64,000 nt of DNA from Verrucomicrobiota bacterium (lineage in GTDB: Bacteria; Verrucomicrobiota; Verrucomicrobiia; Verrucomicrobiales; Akkermansiaceae), in assembly GCA_004293445.1 (NCBI GenBank), contig RDYP01000013.1, positions 1-64,000 of the forward strand, written 5' to 3'. Below the pieces are notes generated by a model, which was not told the DNA's origin, did not search any database, and was given only the letters and a program-made list of their open reading frames with translations. Positions within the stretch are counted from its first letter, which is position 1, and each line of letters opens with the position of its first letter. A program made the translations under genes and the position numbers. This document shows positions 25,314-34,067 of the stretch, in pieces.

Positions 25314-26549
25314 TCAGAATTCGGCACGCAGGCCGACCGAAACTCGATTGCGTTCATAGCTCTGACCAACGAAGTCGGAACTGGTATCCGTGTAGTTGTA
25401 AGAGAGGGTTCCGTAGAGAAGCTCAGTCAACTTCACGGAGAGACCAAGGTAAGCGTTCACCACATCCTCTTCCAAGCCACCGGAACTTACAGGAGCCGCT
25501 CCGGATACAAGACGGCCGCCGTCGAAGGTCGCAGGGATATAGTCGACGCCACCAAAGACACTCAGCATTGGGGAAATCGAATACTCGCTCGAGATTCCCA
25601 AGCGGAAAGTCTGGCGATCTTCGAACTCGTAGCTACCAGCGCCAACTTGGCGGATGGTGTCGTAGCCCTCGATTCCGTAGCGCGCGAAACCGCGAACCGA
25701 GAAATCACTGTTGACCTGAGTGCGGACAGTCGCCTCAACGTAGGGACTGGTCGAATCACCGCCAGTCGCTGCTTCCGATTCGTGAAGCTGAGCACCCGCG
25801 CGGGCGATCAAAATCGTGTTCGGACTGAAGCGATGCTCAAGACCGCCAAGGAGATAGTGATCGGTGTAGTCCGAGCTGAGCCCAGAAGCGGTCGACTCGG
25901 AGTAGCGATAATCAGCAGTAGCGACAGTCTGCGGAGTGAGTTGATAACGAACTTGGTTGTAAATCGTCCAAGTGAAGCGATCTTGGTTGTTAACCGTTTC
26001 AGCGTAATCAAGGCCGGTCAACGAGAAGCCGCTGTAGGTACCCAAACGCTCGGTCCAGCGGAAGCCAACGGAATTGTCGGTCTGCCAGTAGGTGTATTCG
26101 CCAAGCTGCCGGGTCGTAGCGAAGCCATTCGCGTAATCAGGCTCAAGCTCGTAGGACAGGAAATTACGGCTGGAAAAACGAAGACGCTCGCTGACCCGGT
26201 GAGTCCAGTTCACACCGGCACGCGATTGGGTGTAGAGATCTTCGGAGCCAAATGCTTCGGGCTGATCGAAGTAGTAGATGAGGCCGAGGCGGGCGTAAAC
26301 ATCCCAAGTCGTCTGGGGGGCGATCGACACAAAAGTAGCGCCGACGTAAGGATTAACGCTCAGCGAACCCTCGTCCTGACCTGCACCTACTGCGGTAGGA
26401 TTGACATTATCGTCCCAAGTGAAATTACCCCCAACACTCCATTTCAGAGGCAGGCTCTCCTGAGCCTCATCTTGGATGTGGTAAAGGTCACCGCTGGCCA
26501 AACCAGCGGAAGACAAGAGGGCAAGGGAGTGAAAAAAACGACGTTTCAT
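25314..26549 (-). CDS. outer-membrane beta-barrel protein of the polysaccharide locus
   Basis: 411 residues from the ATG at 26549 (MKRRFFHSLALLSSAGLASG signal peptide); the longer frame upstream is a read-through. After the signal the protein is a series of amphipathic strands rich in Tyr, Trp, Ser and Thr (NQVRYQLTPQTVATADYRYSES, SVKLTELLYGTLSYNYTDTSS) and it ends in Phe (VGLRAEF), the outer-membrane barrel signature. Such barrels sit beside Wzc/SLBB genes in Verrucomicrobia and Myxococcota export loci, and may be the outer-membrane exit when the SLBB protein lacks its own. The exact family is not recognised. Confidence 0.8.
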   Translation of the reverse strand: MKRRFFHSLALLSSAGLASGDLYHIQDEAQESLPLKWSVGGNFTWDDNVNPTAVGAGQDEGSLSVNPYVGATFVSIAPQTTWDVYARLGLIYYFDQPEAFGSEDLYTQSRAGVNWTHRVSERLRFSSRNFLSYELEPDYANGFATTRQLGEYTYWQTDNSVGFRWTERLGTYSGFSLTGLDYAETVNNQDRFTWTIYNQVRYQLTPQTVATADYRYSESTASGLSSDYTDHYLLGGLEHRFSPNTILIARAGAQLHESEAATGGDSTSPYVEATVRTQVNSDFSVRGFARYGIEGYDTIRQVGAGSYEFEDRQTFRLGISSEYSISPMLSVFGGVDYIPATFDGGRLVSGAAPVSSGGLEEDVVNAYLGLSVKLTELLYGTLSYNYTDTSSDFVGQSYERNRVSVGLRAEF

Positions 26550-26608
26550 GGACGGAATTTGGGCAATCAAAAAAGTGAAAGAGATCGGGACTGCGCGGGA
26601 ACAGAGAT

Positions 26609-27175
26609 CTAGGTTGGAGGGTTCGCACGGTTGATTCGCGTCCCAACGGGAGGAACAACGATGGGTGGAACACCAATCACACCAGGAGCATTCATCGGAG
26701 CGCCGCCCGGAGTTGGAGCGATCGGCCCTTGGCCTGGGAAATCGAGAGGATTCCAAGCTGGCTTCACGGCAACGTCTTTGCCGCCCTTAGCGCCTTCGAC
26801 GAGCTCGTCGGACTCGCCACGACTTGGTTCGAGGCGGCTCATCACAGCTTGGACATCGGCCAACGATTCGGGAGCAGCTGCGACTGCGCACTGGGAAATC
26901 ATCCGCATCTGATCGGGGACCAGCGTTGCAGCGACCTCAACGATGCCGGCAACAGCCTTGGAATCAGCCGCTGAACCTTGGATCGCTGCCTTGACGATTC
27001 CGCAGGCGCAGTCGGGGTGAGCGGAAACTTGCGATTCTACCAAGGCAAGAACCTCAGCCGGCTTGGCTGCGGCAGCATTCTTTACGGTAGCGGCGAGTTT
27101 GATGCAATCCGCTCCCGCCGCGGAAGCAATGCCGAGCGCGGCAGCAAGAAAGATAGAGGAGGCGATGGCTTTCAT
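26609..27175 (-). CDS. small secreted Ala/Pro-rich protein
   Basis: 188 residues: signal peptide (AIASSIFLAAALGIASAAGA), then a helical domain with four cysteines (DCIKLAAT, DCACGIV, SQCAVA), likely two disulfides. A low-complexity tail rich in Pro, Gly and Val follows (GGAPMNAPGVIGVPPIVVPPVG). No known family. It lies 59 bases upstream of the barrel gene on the same strand and is probably in the same unit. The Cys-paired helical part is the only feature that could be searched for relatives. Confidence 0.7.
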   Translation of the reverse strand: MKAIASSIFLAAALGIASAAGADCIKLAATVKNAAAAKPAEVLALVESQVSAHPDCACGIVKAAIQGSAADSKAVAGIVEVAATLVPDQMRMISQCAVAAAPESLADVQAVMSRLEPSRGESDELVEGAKGGKDVAVKPAWNPLDFPGQGPIAPTPGGAPMNAPGVIGVPPIVVPPVGTRINRANPPT

Positions 27176-27213
27176 AAGGGAAATCAGCGTTTGAATCAGA
27201 ATTCTGCGAAACG

Positions 27214-27284
27214 AGCGGGTAGCGGGAATCGAACCCGCATAGCTAGCTTGGAAGGCTAGAGCTTTACCACTAAGCTATACCCGC
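27214..27284 (-). tRNA. tRNA-Gly(TCC)
   Basis: A full cloverleaf on the minus strand. Acceptor gcgggta pairs with tacccgc, D-arm GCTT..AAGC, anticodon arm CTAGC-CTTCCAA-GCTAG giving anticodon TCC, T-arm GCGGG-TTCGATT-CCCGC. The discriminator base is T, as usual for bacterial glycine tRNA. CCA is not encoded. Confidence 0.95.
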
Positions 27285-27434
27285 GGACGCAGGGGCGAGC
27301 TAACAGTGAAAATCCGGGAACCGCAAGCTCTTTTTCCCGGAGACCTTGCGTGTATCGGCTTCCGCGCCACCCAAGGCACAAATTCGGAGTTGCCATGACT
27401 ATCGCCACGAGATAGCCCAACAGCGCTCGACTGA

Positions 27435-27505
27435 GCGGGTGTAGTTCAATGGTAGAACGCGAGCTTCCCAAGCTTGAGGCGTGGGTTCGATTCCCATCAC
27501 CCGTA
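27435..27505 (+). tRNA. tRNA-Gly(CCC)
   Basis: Cloverleaf: acceptor GCGGGTG with CACCCGT, D-arm GTTC..GAAC, anticodon arm CGAGC-TTCCCAA-GCTTG giving CCC, T-arm GTGGG-TTCGATT-CCCAT. The first acceptor pair is G1-U72 rather than G1-C72, and position 73 is A rather than the usual U of bacterial tRNA-Gly. The 3' end reads GTATTTCC, as does the tRNA-Val gene at 51916. CCA is not encoded. Confidence 0.9.
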
Positions 27506-27561
27506 TTTCCCTGAATCTCTGCCACCCCAGCGATGGAGCATCGATTCCGGTCATCGCCACG

Positions 27562-28317
27562 TCAAAGTCCCGTCGGGTGGTCAAGAAACTGCCACGGAAC
27601 CCCGAATTGCCGACCTACAGCGGCCGCAAGGGCTTTGACGCCAAAGGTCTCGGTCGCATAGTGCCCCCCGTAAAATAGATTGATCCCGAGCTCCTCCGCC
27701 AAAGGATAACTCCAGTGGGGCCCTTCGCCGGTAATAAAGGTGTCGAGACCCGCCGCAGACGCAAGTGCCACCTCGGATCCTGCCCCACCAGTCACCAAGC
27801 CCAAGCGACGCACCCGTTCGGGACCGCCGGGACAGAGATGCACGTCGCCCCCGAGGACCGCTGCAAGCTTGTCCCGCAAATCGTCCCGCGTGAGATCGAC
27901 CTCTGCAGTCAATCCGAGCTGCAGACCCTTCCAATCGAAGAAGGTGCCATCCGGCGAGAACCCCAGTGCTTTGAGCATCAGGGCGTTGTTTCCCAAAATT
28001 GGATGGACATCGAGGGGCAGGTGAGCCGAATAAATCGCCAGTCCGCCATCCATCGCCCGCTTGATCTTACGGTAAAAAGCCCGGGTCAAAGGCTGCACCC
28101 CCTGCCAAAACATCCCGTGATGGACGAGCAATAGATCGGCTCCCGCCGCGACCGCCGACTCCACGACCGGCAAGGAGGCGTCGACCGCCGCGGCTACTCT
28201 ACACACCGACCCACCATTCTCCAACTGCAAGCCATTCACGGCCCCGGAGTAGTCCGGAACTTCGGAAATTCTCAGCTCCGCATCCAAAAACGCCACCACA
28301 TCCTGCAAGCTCGCCAT
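27562..28317 (-). CDS. NIF3-like dinuclear metal centre protein
   Basis: 251 residues from the ATG at 28317 (MASLQDVVAFLDAEL); a longer frame would overlap the pseudouridine synthase gene. The metal ligands are visible: LLLVHHGMFW (His-His), SAHLPLDVHPILGNN (His and Asp), and near the C-terminus GGHYATETFG (His and Glu). NIF3/YbgI proteins form toroidal hexamers with two metals; some members act as GTP cyclohydrolase-like or sugar-related hydrolases, but the general role is open. It starts 12 bases after the stop of the upstream pseudouridine synthase, a likely two-gene unit. Confidence 0.92.
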   Translation of the reverse strand: MASLQDVVAFLDAELRISEVPDYSGAVNGLQLENGGSVCRVAAAVDASLPVVESAVAAGADLLLVHHGMFWQGVQPLTRAFYRKIKRAMDGGLAIYSAHLPLDVHPILGNNALMLKALGFSPDGTFFDWKGLQLGLTAEVDLTRDDLRDKLAAVLGGDVHLCPGGPERVRRLGLVTGGAGSEVALASAAGLDTFITGEGPHWSYPLAEELGINLFYGGHYATETFGVKALAAAVGRQFGVPWQFLDHPTGL

Positions 28318-28328
28318 ACCCGAAGTCT

Positions 28329-29129
28329 TCACTCCCCGCAAAACCGAGTCAAATCCGACGGCAATCCCGAACGCCAATCCATTCTTTGCCCCTCCCATTC
28401 CGCCATCAGGCGACACGCGTGCAAGCCATGCCGCGGCAAGATCAACCGCGCCACCGATTCATCGGATAAATTCCCTGCAACCTGCTCCAGGTAAGCCCGT
28501 CCCTGTGTTCCATAAATTTTGTCGCCCACCAAAGGGTGCCCGACATGCTCCAAGTGGACCCGGATCTGATGCATGCGCCCCGTCTCTGGAAAACAACGCA
28601 GCACCGCGAAAAGCCCCAGCGCATTCGAGAAACGGCGCTCTACTCGCAAGCTCGTGACGCAATCACGCCCTGCCGGATCCACAGCCTGCCGCAGCCAGAT
28701 CTCGCCGCCGGCTCTCCCAATCGATGCCTCCACCCGCCGTTCCTCCCAATCGGGCCAACCATGAACCACCGCCAGATACTCCTTGCCGATCTCCCTCCGC
28801 TCGAATTGCCGCGAAAAATGCCGCGCCGCTCCCGAATGCTTCGCCACCAACACCAAACCACTGGTCTCACGATCCAAACGGGTCAAAATCGACAAGCGGG
28901 CGCCGTTCGCCCGGTCATACACCAACAATTCCTCCAAGCCGCTCAGCAAAGTCGCCTCCACCTTTCCATTCGCCGGGTGCACGGCTAATGGCGCCGGCTT
29001 ATCGACGACAATCCAATCGTCGGATTCGTCGATTACCCGAAAATCACAAATCGCCCGCACGAATCGAGCGTCCGAGTGAAACCCACCACCTGCCAATGCA
29101 GAAATCTCCAAGGCCCCGCGATTTGGCAC
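28329..29129 (-). CDS. RluA/RluD family pseudouridine synthase
   Basis: 266 residues. The catalytic motif is TRLDRETSGLVLVAK, with the Asp nucleophile (H/T-R-L-D). VVDKPAPLAVHPANG, GKEYLAVVHGWP, ETGRMHQIRVHLEHVGHPLVGDKIYG and LHACRL complete the family pattern. There is no N-terminal S4 domain, so it is a short RluA-type enzyme acting on rRNA or tRNA; the target uridine cannot be inferred. It diverges from lpxC-fabZ with 35 bases between starts. Confidence 0.92.
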   Translation of the reverse strand: MPNRGALEISALAGGGFHSDARFVRAICDFRVIDESDDWIVVDKPAPLAVHPANGKVEATLLSGLEELLVYDRANGARLSILTRLDRETSGLVLVAKHSGAARHFSRQFERREIGKEYLAVVHGWPDWEERRVEASIGRAGGEIWLRQAVDPAGRDCVTSLRVERRFSNALGLFAVLRCFPETGRMHQIRVHLEHVGHPLVGDKIYGTQGRAYLEQVAGNLSDESVARLILPRHGLHACRLMAEWEGQRMDWRSGLPSDLTRFCGE

Positions 29130-29164
29130 TTGGCACTTCCCGCTTGGAACTTTCCCCTTCCCCC

Positions 29165-30478
29165 ATGTCCGCCGACGTGCAGCACACTCTCGCCTCCTCC
29201 GCCACCCTCGAAGGCACCTCTCTTCACACCGGGGCGAAGGTCACGCTGACCCTCAAACCCGCACCCGCAGGCCACGGCTTCAAGTTTCGCCGCATCGATC
29301 TCGCCGACCAACCTTTCATCGACGCCGACGCCGACAAGGTCCAGACCGTCGAGCGCGCCACCACCATCGCGGAAGGCTCGGTTAAAGTTCACACGGTCGA
29401 GCACGTGCTCTCCGCCCTCACCGGCATGGGCGTCGACAACGCCATTATCGAAATGGACGCCAACGAGCCTCCCATCGGCGACGGCTCGTCACGCCCATTC
29501 GTCGAACTCATCAAAAAAGCAGGGCTCGCTCCCCAAGACGCCCATCGGAAGATCTGGGAAATCCGCGAACCCATCCACCAAGAGTGCGGCGACGGCACGC
29601 TGATCACCATCGTGCCATGCAAAACCTTCCGCGTCTCCGTCACCAACGTCGGCCCCGAAGGCCGCTTCACCCAGTACTTCTCCAGCGAAGTCACGCCCGA
29701 ACTCTACGAAAAGGAAATCTCCCCAGCTCGGACCTTCGTTTACTACGAGGACGTCAAACCACTCCTCGAAAAGGGCCTGATCAAAGGCGGGTCGCTCGAA
29801 AACGCCGTCGTCGTTCGCGGCAATGAAATCATGAGCAAGGAAGCCCTCCGCTTCCACAACGAGTTCGCCCGCCACAAAGCCCTCGACCTCATCGGCGACC
29901 TGATCCTTTCGGGCAAACGCATCCTCGGCCACGTCATCGCCGTCAAACCCGGCCACGGACCCAATTCAAAACTCGCCGCCACCCTCAAGCGCGAGTATGC
30001 CCGCATGCGATCCCTCGCCGCTCCCTTCGTTCTACCACGCGGCGAAACGGTCCTCGATATCAACGATATCCTTAAAATCCTCCCGCACCGCTACCCCTTT
30101 CTGCTGGTCGATCGGATCATCGATATGGTCGGCGACACCAAGTGCACCGGCATCAAAAACGTCACCATCAACGAGCCCTTCTTCCCCGGCCACTTCCCCG
30201 GCCACCCGATCATGCCCGGCGTTCTACAGCTCGAGGCCATGGCCCAAGTTTCCAGCGTGCTGATGCTCCGCAAACCGGAAAACGCGGGCAAGATCGGCTA
30301 CTTCATGAGCGCGGATAGCGTCAAATGGCGCCGACCCGTCCTCCCTGGCGACACCCTCCACATCGAGGCAGAAGTCATCAAGATCCGCGGATCGATCGGC
30401 CAAACCCGCTGCCGTTGTTTCGTCGGCGGAGAAGTCGCCTCGGAAGCCGAGCTGAAATTCGCCCTCGTCCAGCAGTAG
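29165..30478 (+). CDS. bifunctional LpxC-FabZ fusion (lipid A deacetylase and hydroxyacyl-ACP dehydratase)
   Basis: 437 residues from the ATG at 29165. The LpxC half (about 1-290) has the zinc motif HTVEHVLSAL, then DGSSRPFVE, HKALDLIGDLIL and GHVIAVKPGH. The FabZ half (about 295-437) has ILPHRYPFLLVDRI, FFPGHFPGHPIMPGVLQLEAMAQ and WRRPVLPGDTL. LpxC removes the acetyl group from UDP-3-O-acyl-GlcNAc, the committed lipid A step; FabZ dehydrates beta-hydroxyacyl-ACP. The same fusion is common in Bacteroidetes/Chlorobi and seen in other Gram-negative phyla, coupling lipid A to fatty acid supply. It demonstrates an LPS-type outer membrane. Confidence 0.95.
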   Translation: MSADVQHTLASSATLEGTSLHTGAKVTLTLKPAPAGHGFKFRRIDLADQPFIDADADKVQTVERATTIAEGSVKVHTVEHVLSALTGMGVDNAIIEMDANEPPIGDGSSRPFVELIKKAGLAPQDAHRKIWEIREPIHQECGDGTLITIVPCKTFRVSVTNVGPEGRFTQYFSSEVTPELYEKEISPARTFVYYEDVKPLLEKGLIKGGSLENAVVVRGNEIMSKEALRFHNEFARHKALDLIGDLILSGKRILGHVIAVKPGHGPNSKLAATLKREYARMRSLAAPFVLPRGETVLDINDILKILPHRYPFLLVDRIIDMVGDTKCTGIKNVTINEPFFPGHFPGHPIMPGVLQLEAMAQVSSVLMLRKPENAGKIGYFMSADSVKWRRPVLPGDTLHIEAEVIKIRGSIGQTRCRCFVGGEVASEAELKFALVQQ

Positions 30479-30555
30479 CGCATCGGCCTTCCGGCAAGCG
30501 ACACGCAGGAACCTTGCGCCCCACCCGAATTTCGCGATGGTGCTCCGCGCACCTC

Positions 30556-31425
30556 ATGAAATCCGGCCTTCTCTCCGTATTCCTTCTCACCTCCGTCACG
30601 ACCTTCGGGGCGGACGACCCCGCCAAACTCTTCGAGGTGCATTGTGGCGCCTGCCACGCTGTCGATCACATGCGGGTGGGGCCTTCACTGGTCGAAATCA
30701 CCGGCATCTACCGCAACAACCCCGACGGCTTCGTTCAGTGGTGCGTCAAACCGGGTCACAAACGCCCCGGCGTCATCGAAATGCCCTCGATGGCCCACCT
30801 CGGCGAACCCGCCCTGCGCCGCATCCACGCCCATGTGATCGCCGCCGCCGCCGGCAAGACCGAACAAAAAATCGCGGGCGGCGACCCTTATTCGATCCCT
30901 CGCCCGATGCTCCGCCGCCCGCAGGTACAGCGGATTTTCCTGCCCGACGCCTCCCCCGCCGCCATCGCCGTCGCCCTGCCCGGCGACCTCTCCTATTGCT
31001 TCGATGCCGGCGAATGCCGCCTCCGCTATCTCTGGAAAGGCGGCTTTCTCGACGGTTTCAGCTACTGGAAAGGCAACGGCAGCGAAATCGCCAAACTCGA
31101 CGGTGAAATCATCTACCGCGAAGAAGCCTTCCCCCTCACAGGGGACGCCGCAGGCAACGAAACCCGCAGCCCGAAATTCCTCGGCTACAACGTCACCAAG
31201 GACGGACTCCCATCTTTCCGCTATCGCCGCGGTGGCATCACGTGGACAGAAACCATCCAAGCTCTACCCGACGGCAGCGGCATCGAGCGCCGCTTCCAGT
31301 CGGACGCCCAAGTCCCGCTCACCCTCGCCACCCCACGCAACGCGACCCTCAGCTCCAGCCACGGCCAACCGACCCTGACAGCCGCCCAAGCGAAATCCTT
31401 CACCCTCACCCTCCGCTGGAAATGA
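30556..31425 (+). CDS. secreted c-type cytochrome with C-terminal beta domain
   Basis: 289 residues: signal peptide (MKSGLLSVFLLTSVTTFGAD), cytochrome c domain with CGACH haem site at about residues 33-37 and probable Met ligand in EMPSM. A roughly 180-residue beta-rich domain follows (LPGDLSYCFDAGECRLRYLWKGGFLDGFSYWKG), typical of planctomycete/verrucomicrobial haem proteins linked to sugar dehydrogenases. Its TGA overlaps the ATG of the next gene (ATGA at 31422-31425), so the two are translationally coupled. Probable role: electron acceptor for the propeller protein. Confidence 0.85.
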   Translation: MKSGLLSVFLLTSVTTFGADDPAKLFEVHCGACHAVDHMRVGPSLVEITGIYRNNPDGFVQWCVKPGHKRPGVIEMPSMAHLGEPALRRIHAHVIAAAAGKTEQKIAGGDPYSIPRPMLRRPQVQRIFLPDASPAAIAVALPGDLSYCFDAGECRLRYLWKGGFLDGFSYWKGNGSEIAKLDGEIIYREEAFPLTGDAAGNETRSPKFLGYNVTKDGLPSFRYRRGGITWTETIQALPDGSGIERRFQSDAQVPLTLATPRNATLSSSHGQPTLTAAQAKSFTLTLRWK

Positions 31426-32915
31426 TCCGATCCTTCGCCATCCTCAGCAGCACACTCGCACTGGCAAACGCCCAGCCCTTCGCCATCGAGAAAATGCCGA
31501 ATCCACCGGGCGTCGACCCTCAAATCGGCGGACTCGCCGTTCTCCCCGACGGCAAAGTCGCCACCGCTTTTCACCGCGGCGAAGTCATGGTCTTCGATCC
31601 CGCGACACGCGCTTGGAAAAAGTTCGCCGAAGGACTCCAAGAACCTCTCGGAATCTTGGCAGAATCGCCTTCCAGCTTCCTTGTCATGCAACGCGCGGAA
31701 CTGACCCGCCTCAAGGACCTCGACCGCGACGGCCAGGCCGATGAATACGAAACCGTCTTCGACGACTTCGGCATCTCCGGCAATTACCACGAATTCGCCT
31801 TCGGTCCTGCCCGCGGCCCCGACGGACGACTCTACATCGGTCTCAACGTCGCCTCCAACGGAGCCGGCGTCCGCCCGGAAATCCGTGGAAAATGGTCCGA
31901 CATCGGAACACTCGACCGGACGCAAATGACCCACGACGCCCAGTGGGGCAAGCGCTCCGCCAAGGCCGGCCGCATGTACTCACGGGTCGAATGGCGCGGC
32001 TGGATTCTCGCCATCAGCCCCGACGGCAAATCGATGGAGCCCTTCGCCAGCGGCCTGCGCTCGCCCAACGGCCTCGGCTTCGACCCCCAGGGCAACCTCC
32101 TCGTCACCGACAACCAAGGCGACTGGCGCGGCACCTCTCCCCTCTACGTCATCCAGCGCGGCGGCTTCCACGGGCACCCCGCATCTCTCGTCTGGCAAAA
32201 AAACTGGAATCAAGGCGACCCTCTCCGACTCCCACCCGCCGAACTCGATCGGCTCCGCGTGAAAGAAAGCGCCCGCTTCCCTCAAGGCGACCTCGCCAAC
32301 TCACCCACCGAACCGATCGCCATCCCCGACTCCTGGGGCCCATTTTCCGGCCAAATGCTGATCGGAGAAATGAACCAGCCACGACTCGTCCGCTTCCTGC
32401 CCGACGACGTCGCCGGTTTCCGCCAAGGCTGCCTGATCCCTATGTTCGATGGCACCCAACTCGGCAACGGCAACCATCGCCTCGCCTTCTCGCCCGACGG
32501 CACTCTCTGGGTCGGCAAAACCCATCTCTCTTGGGCCGGTGCCGAGGGACTGGTGAAAATCACCCCCTCCCAGCTCGACCGCCTCTTCACCGCAACGAGC
32601 GTGAAGCTCGAAAAACACGGGGCACGGCACAGCCTCGCCATCACCCTGAGCCAGCCACTCGCCAAAAACACCGCCACGGTGAAAGTCGAACGCTTCAACT
32701 ACCGCTACCATCAGGACTACGGCTCGCCGAAAACCGATGCCGCGCCGGTCGAAATCGGCAACCCCGAACCCGCTCAGGACGGTCGCCAACTCCGCATCCC
32801 CCTCCTTGCCAAAGAAGGCTTCATCCACCGCATCGACCTCTCCGCTCTGCGGGACACGCAAGGACAGGCGCTGGACGGCCGCGTTCTCTACTACCAGGCC
32901 ACCCGACTTCCCTGA
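31422..32915 (+). CDS. secreted beta-propeller, glucose/sorbosone dehydrogenase-like
   Basis: 497 residues with a signal peptide (MIRSFAILSSTLALANA). The body shows propeller-blade patterns (GLAVLPDGKVATAFHRGEVMVFD, EFAFGPARGPDGRLYIGLN, RSPNGLGFDPQGNLLVTDNQGDW, HRLAFSPDGTLWVGKTH), similar to PQQ-type L-sorbosone dehydrogenase-like proteins of Planctomycetes. Catalytic residues cannot be pinned. Its coupling to a cytochrome c gene supports a periplasmic oxidoreductase. It is followed 65 bases later by ureE but probably is a separate unit. Confidence 0.8.
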   Translation: MIRSFAILSSTLALANAQPFAIEKMPNPPGVDPQIGGLAVLPDGKVATAFHRGEVMVFDPATRAWKKFAEGLQEPLGILAESPSSFLVMQRAELTRLKDLDRDGQADEYETVFDDFGISGNYHEFAFGPARGPDGRLYIGLNVASNGAGVRPEIRGKWSDIGTLDRTQMTHDAQWGKRSAKAGRMYSRVEWRGWILAISPDGKSMEPFASGLRSPNGLGFDPQGNLLVTDNQGDWRGTSPLYVIQRGGFHGHPASLVWQKNWNQGDPLRLPPAELDRLRVKESARFPQGDLANSPTEPIAIPDSWGPFSGQMLIGEMNQPRLVRFLPDDVAGFRQGCLIPMFDGTQLGNGNHRLAFSPDGTLWVGKTHLSWAGAEGLVKITPSQLDRLFTATSVKLEKHGARHSLAITLSQPLAKNTATVKVERFNYRYHQDYGSPKTDAAPVEIGNPEPAQDGRQLRIPLLAKEGFIHRIDLSALRDTQGQALDGRVLYYQATRLP

Positions 32916-32947
32916 ACGAAAACCCAGGGTACGTTCCGCAGCGAATT

Positions 32948-32964
32948 CCGGCATGAAGACTGCT
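32948..32964 (+). promoter_or_regulatory. weak sigma-54-like site before ureE
   Basis: CCGGCATGAAGACTGCT keeps the invariant GG and GC with exact 10-base spacing (GG at 32950-32951, GC at 32962-32963) but departs from consensus at three other positions. It lies close to the ureE start, leaving only a very short leader unless ureE starts later (Met at 32999). Chance occurrence is possible. Confidence 0.25.
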
Positions 32965-32980
32965 CATGCCGTCCTGCCCG

Positions 32981-33412
32981 ATGCTCCTCGTCACCCGCAT
33001 GCTTGAAACCGCCTCCCGGAATCCCCCGGAGCGGCAAATCGTGATCACCGCGGAACGGCGCCAATTTCTCAAACGCCGCTGGCGCACTACCGCGCCCGAT
33101 GGCACCGAATTCGGCTTCGATCTTGAAAGCCGCTTGCACGACGGCGCGGTGATCCATCGCCAGGATGACATCGATTTCATCGTCCGCCAAATTCCGGAGC
33201 GGGTGTACCAAGTCCCCTTTGAAAGCCCCGCCCACGCCGCTCTTGTCGCTTGGAAGACCGGCAATCTCCACCTTCCCGCAGAGATCTTCGATGGCTTCAT
33301 CCGCGTCCTCCACGACGATGCCATGAAAGCGCTGCTCGACCGTGAAGGCTGGGCCCACAGCGAACCCGAGGTCCTCTTTCAGCCCCTCAAAGCCATCGCC
33401 CATGCCGTCTGA
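32981..33412 (+). CDS. ureE: urease accessory protein UreE
   Basis: About 143 residues from the Met at 32981 (MLLVTRMLE, the usual UreE opening); an in-frame ATG at 32966 adds five. The nickel-binding region GNLHLPAEIFDGFIRVLHDDAM has the conserved His. The His-rich tail found in some UreE is absent. UreE delivers Ni(II) to urease through UreG. It heads a tight ureEFGD series with overlapping ends; the urease subunits UreABC are not in the window. Confidence 0.92.
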   Translation: MLLVTRMLETASRNPPERQIVITAERRQFLKRRWRTTAPDGTEFGFDLESRLHDGAVIHRQDDIDFIVRQIPERVYQVPFESPAHAALVAWKTGNLHLPAEIFDGFIRVLHDDAMKALLDREGWAHSEPEVLFQPLKAIAHAV

Positions 33413-34067
33413 CCCCTGGCTCTGGCTGATGCAAGCCAACGACTCCCAATACCCCTCAGGAGCCTATGCCCACTCCTATGGGCTCGAGGAATTGGTCGAA
33501 GCCGCAGTGGTCACCGATGCCCCCAGTCTGGAACGCTTTCTCGAAACCCAAGTCATTCCCGCCCTGCTGAATTTCGACCTCCCTTGGTTCACCCTCGCCC
33601 ATCACGCCGCCATTGAAGAAGACAGCGCCCGCTTGCTGGAACTGGACAGCGAGCTCGACGCCTGGCGACTCCCTGCAGAAACCCGCGATGCCTCACGCCG
33701 CATCGGCTCGCGCCGACTCGAACTCCTCCGGCAACTCGCGCCCTCGCCACTGGTCGAAACACACCACGCCGCCCGCCCCTTCAGCCATCACCTCATCGTC
33801 ACCGCCATCGAGCTTGCCACCCTGCCTGCCGCCATCGCCGCACGCGCCTTCGCGTTCCAAACCATCAGCGGCTTCGCCACGGCCTCGATGAAACTCATGC
33901 GCCTCGGCCAAAGCGCCTGCCAAGCCATCGTCCGCCGTTCGCTCGACCGCGTCGGCAGCGAGCTCGATACCGCCCTCTCCCAGCCGCCCGATGGCTGGTT
34001 CAATCCTCTTCTCGAAATCGCCTCACTCCGCCACGCCCGCGCCCATGCACGACTCTTCATCTCCTGA
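33402..34067 (+). CDS. ureF: urease accessory protein UreF
   Basis: 221 residues from the ATG at 33402, overlapping the ureE end by 11 bases. All-alpha UreF pattern: [24 protein letters not shown], then [17 protein letters not shown] and the C-terminal [14 protein letters not shown]. UreF forms a complex with UreD(H) and UreG on apo-urease and acts as the platform for UreG GTP hydrolysis. It overlaps ureG by 23 bases. Confidence 0.93.
   Translation: MPSDPWLWLMQANDSQYPSGAYAHSYGLEELVEAAVVTDAPSLERFLETQVIPALLNFDLPWFTLAHHAAIEEDSARLLELDSELDAWRLPAETRDASRRIGSRRLELLRQLAPSPLVETHHAARPFSHHLIVTAIELATLPAAIAARAFAFQTISGFATASMKLMRLGQSACQAIVRRSLDRVGSELDTALSQPPDGWFNPLLEIASLRHARAHARLFIS

Noticed and set aside
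27598-27630. Apparent match between the NIF3 gene end and the repeat at 12890
   Set aside because: Shared short words (gaattgccgac, agcggccgcaa) occur in swapped order within coding sequence; taken as coincidence.
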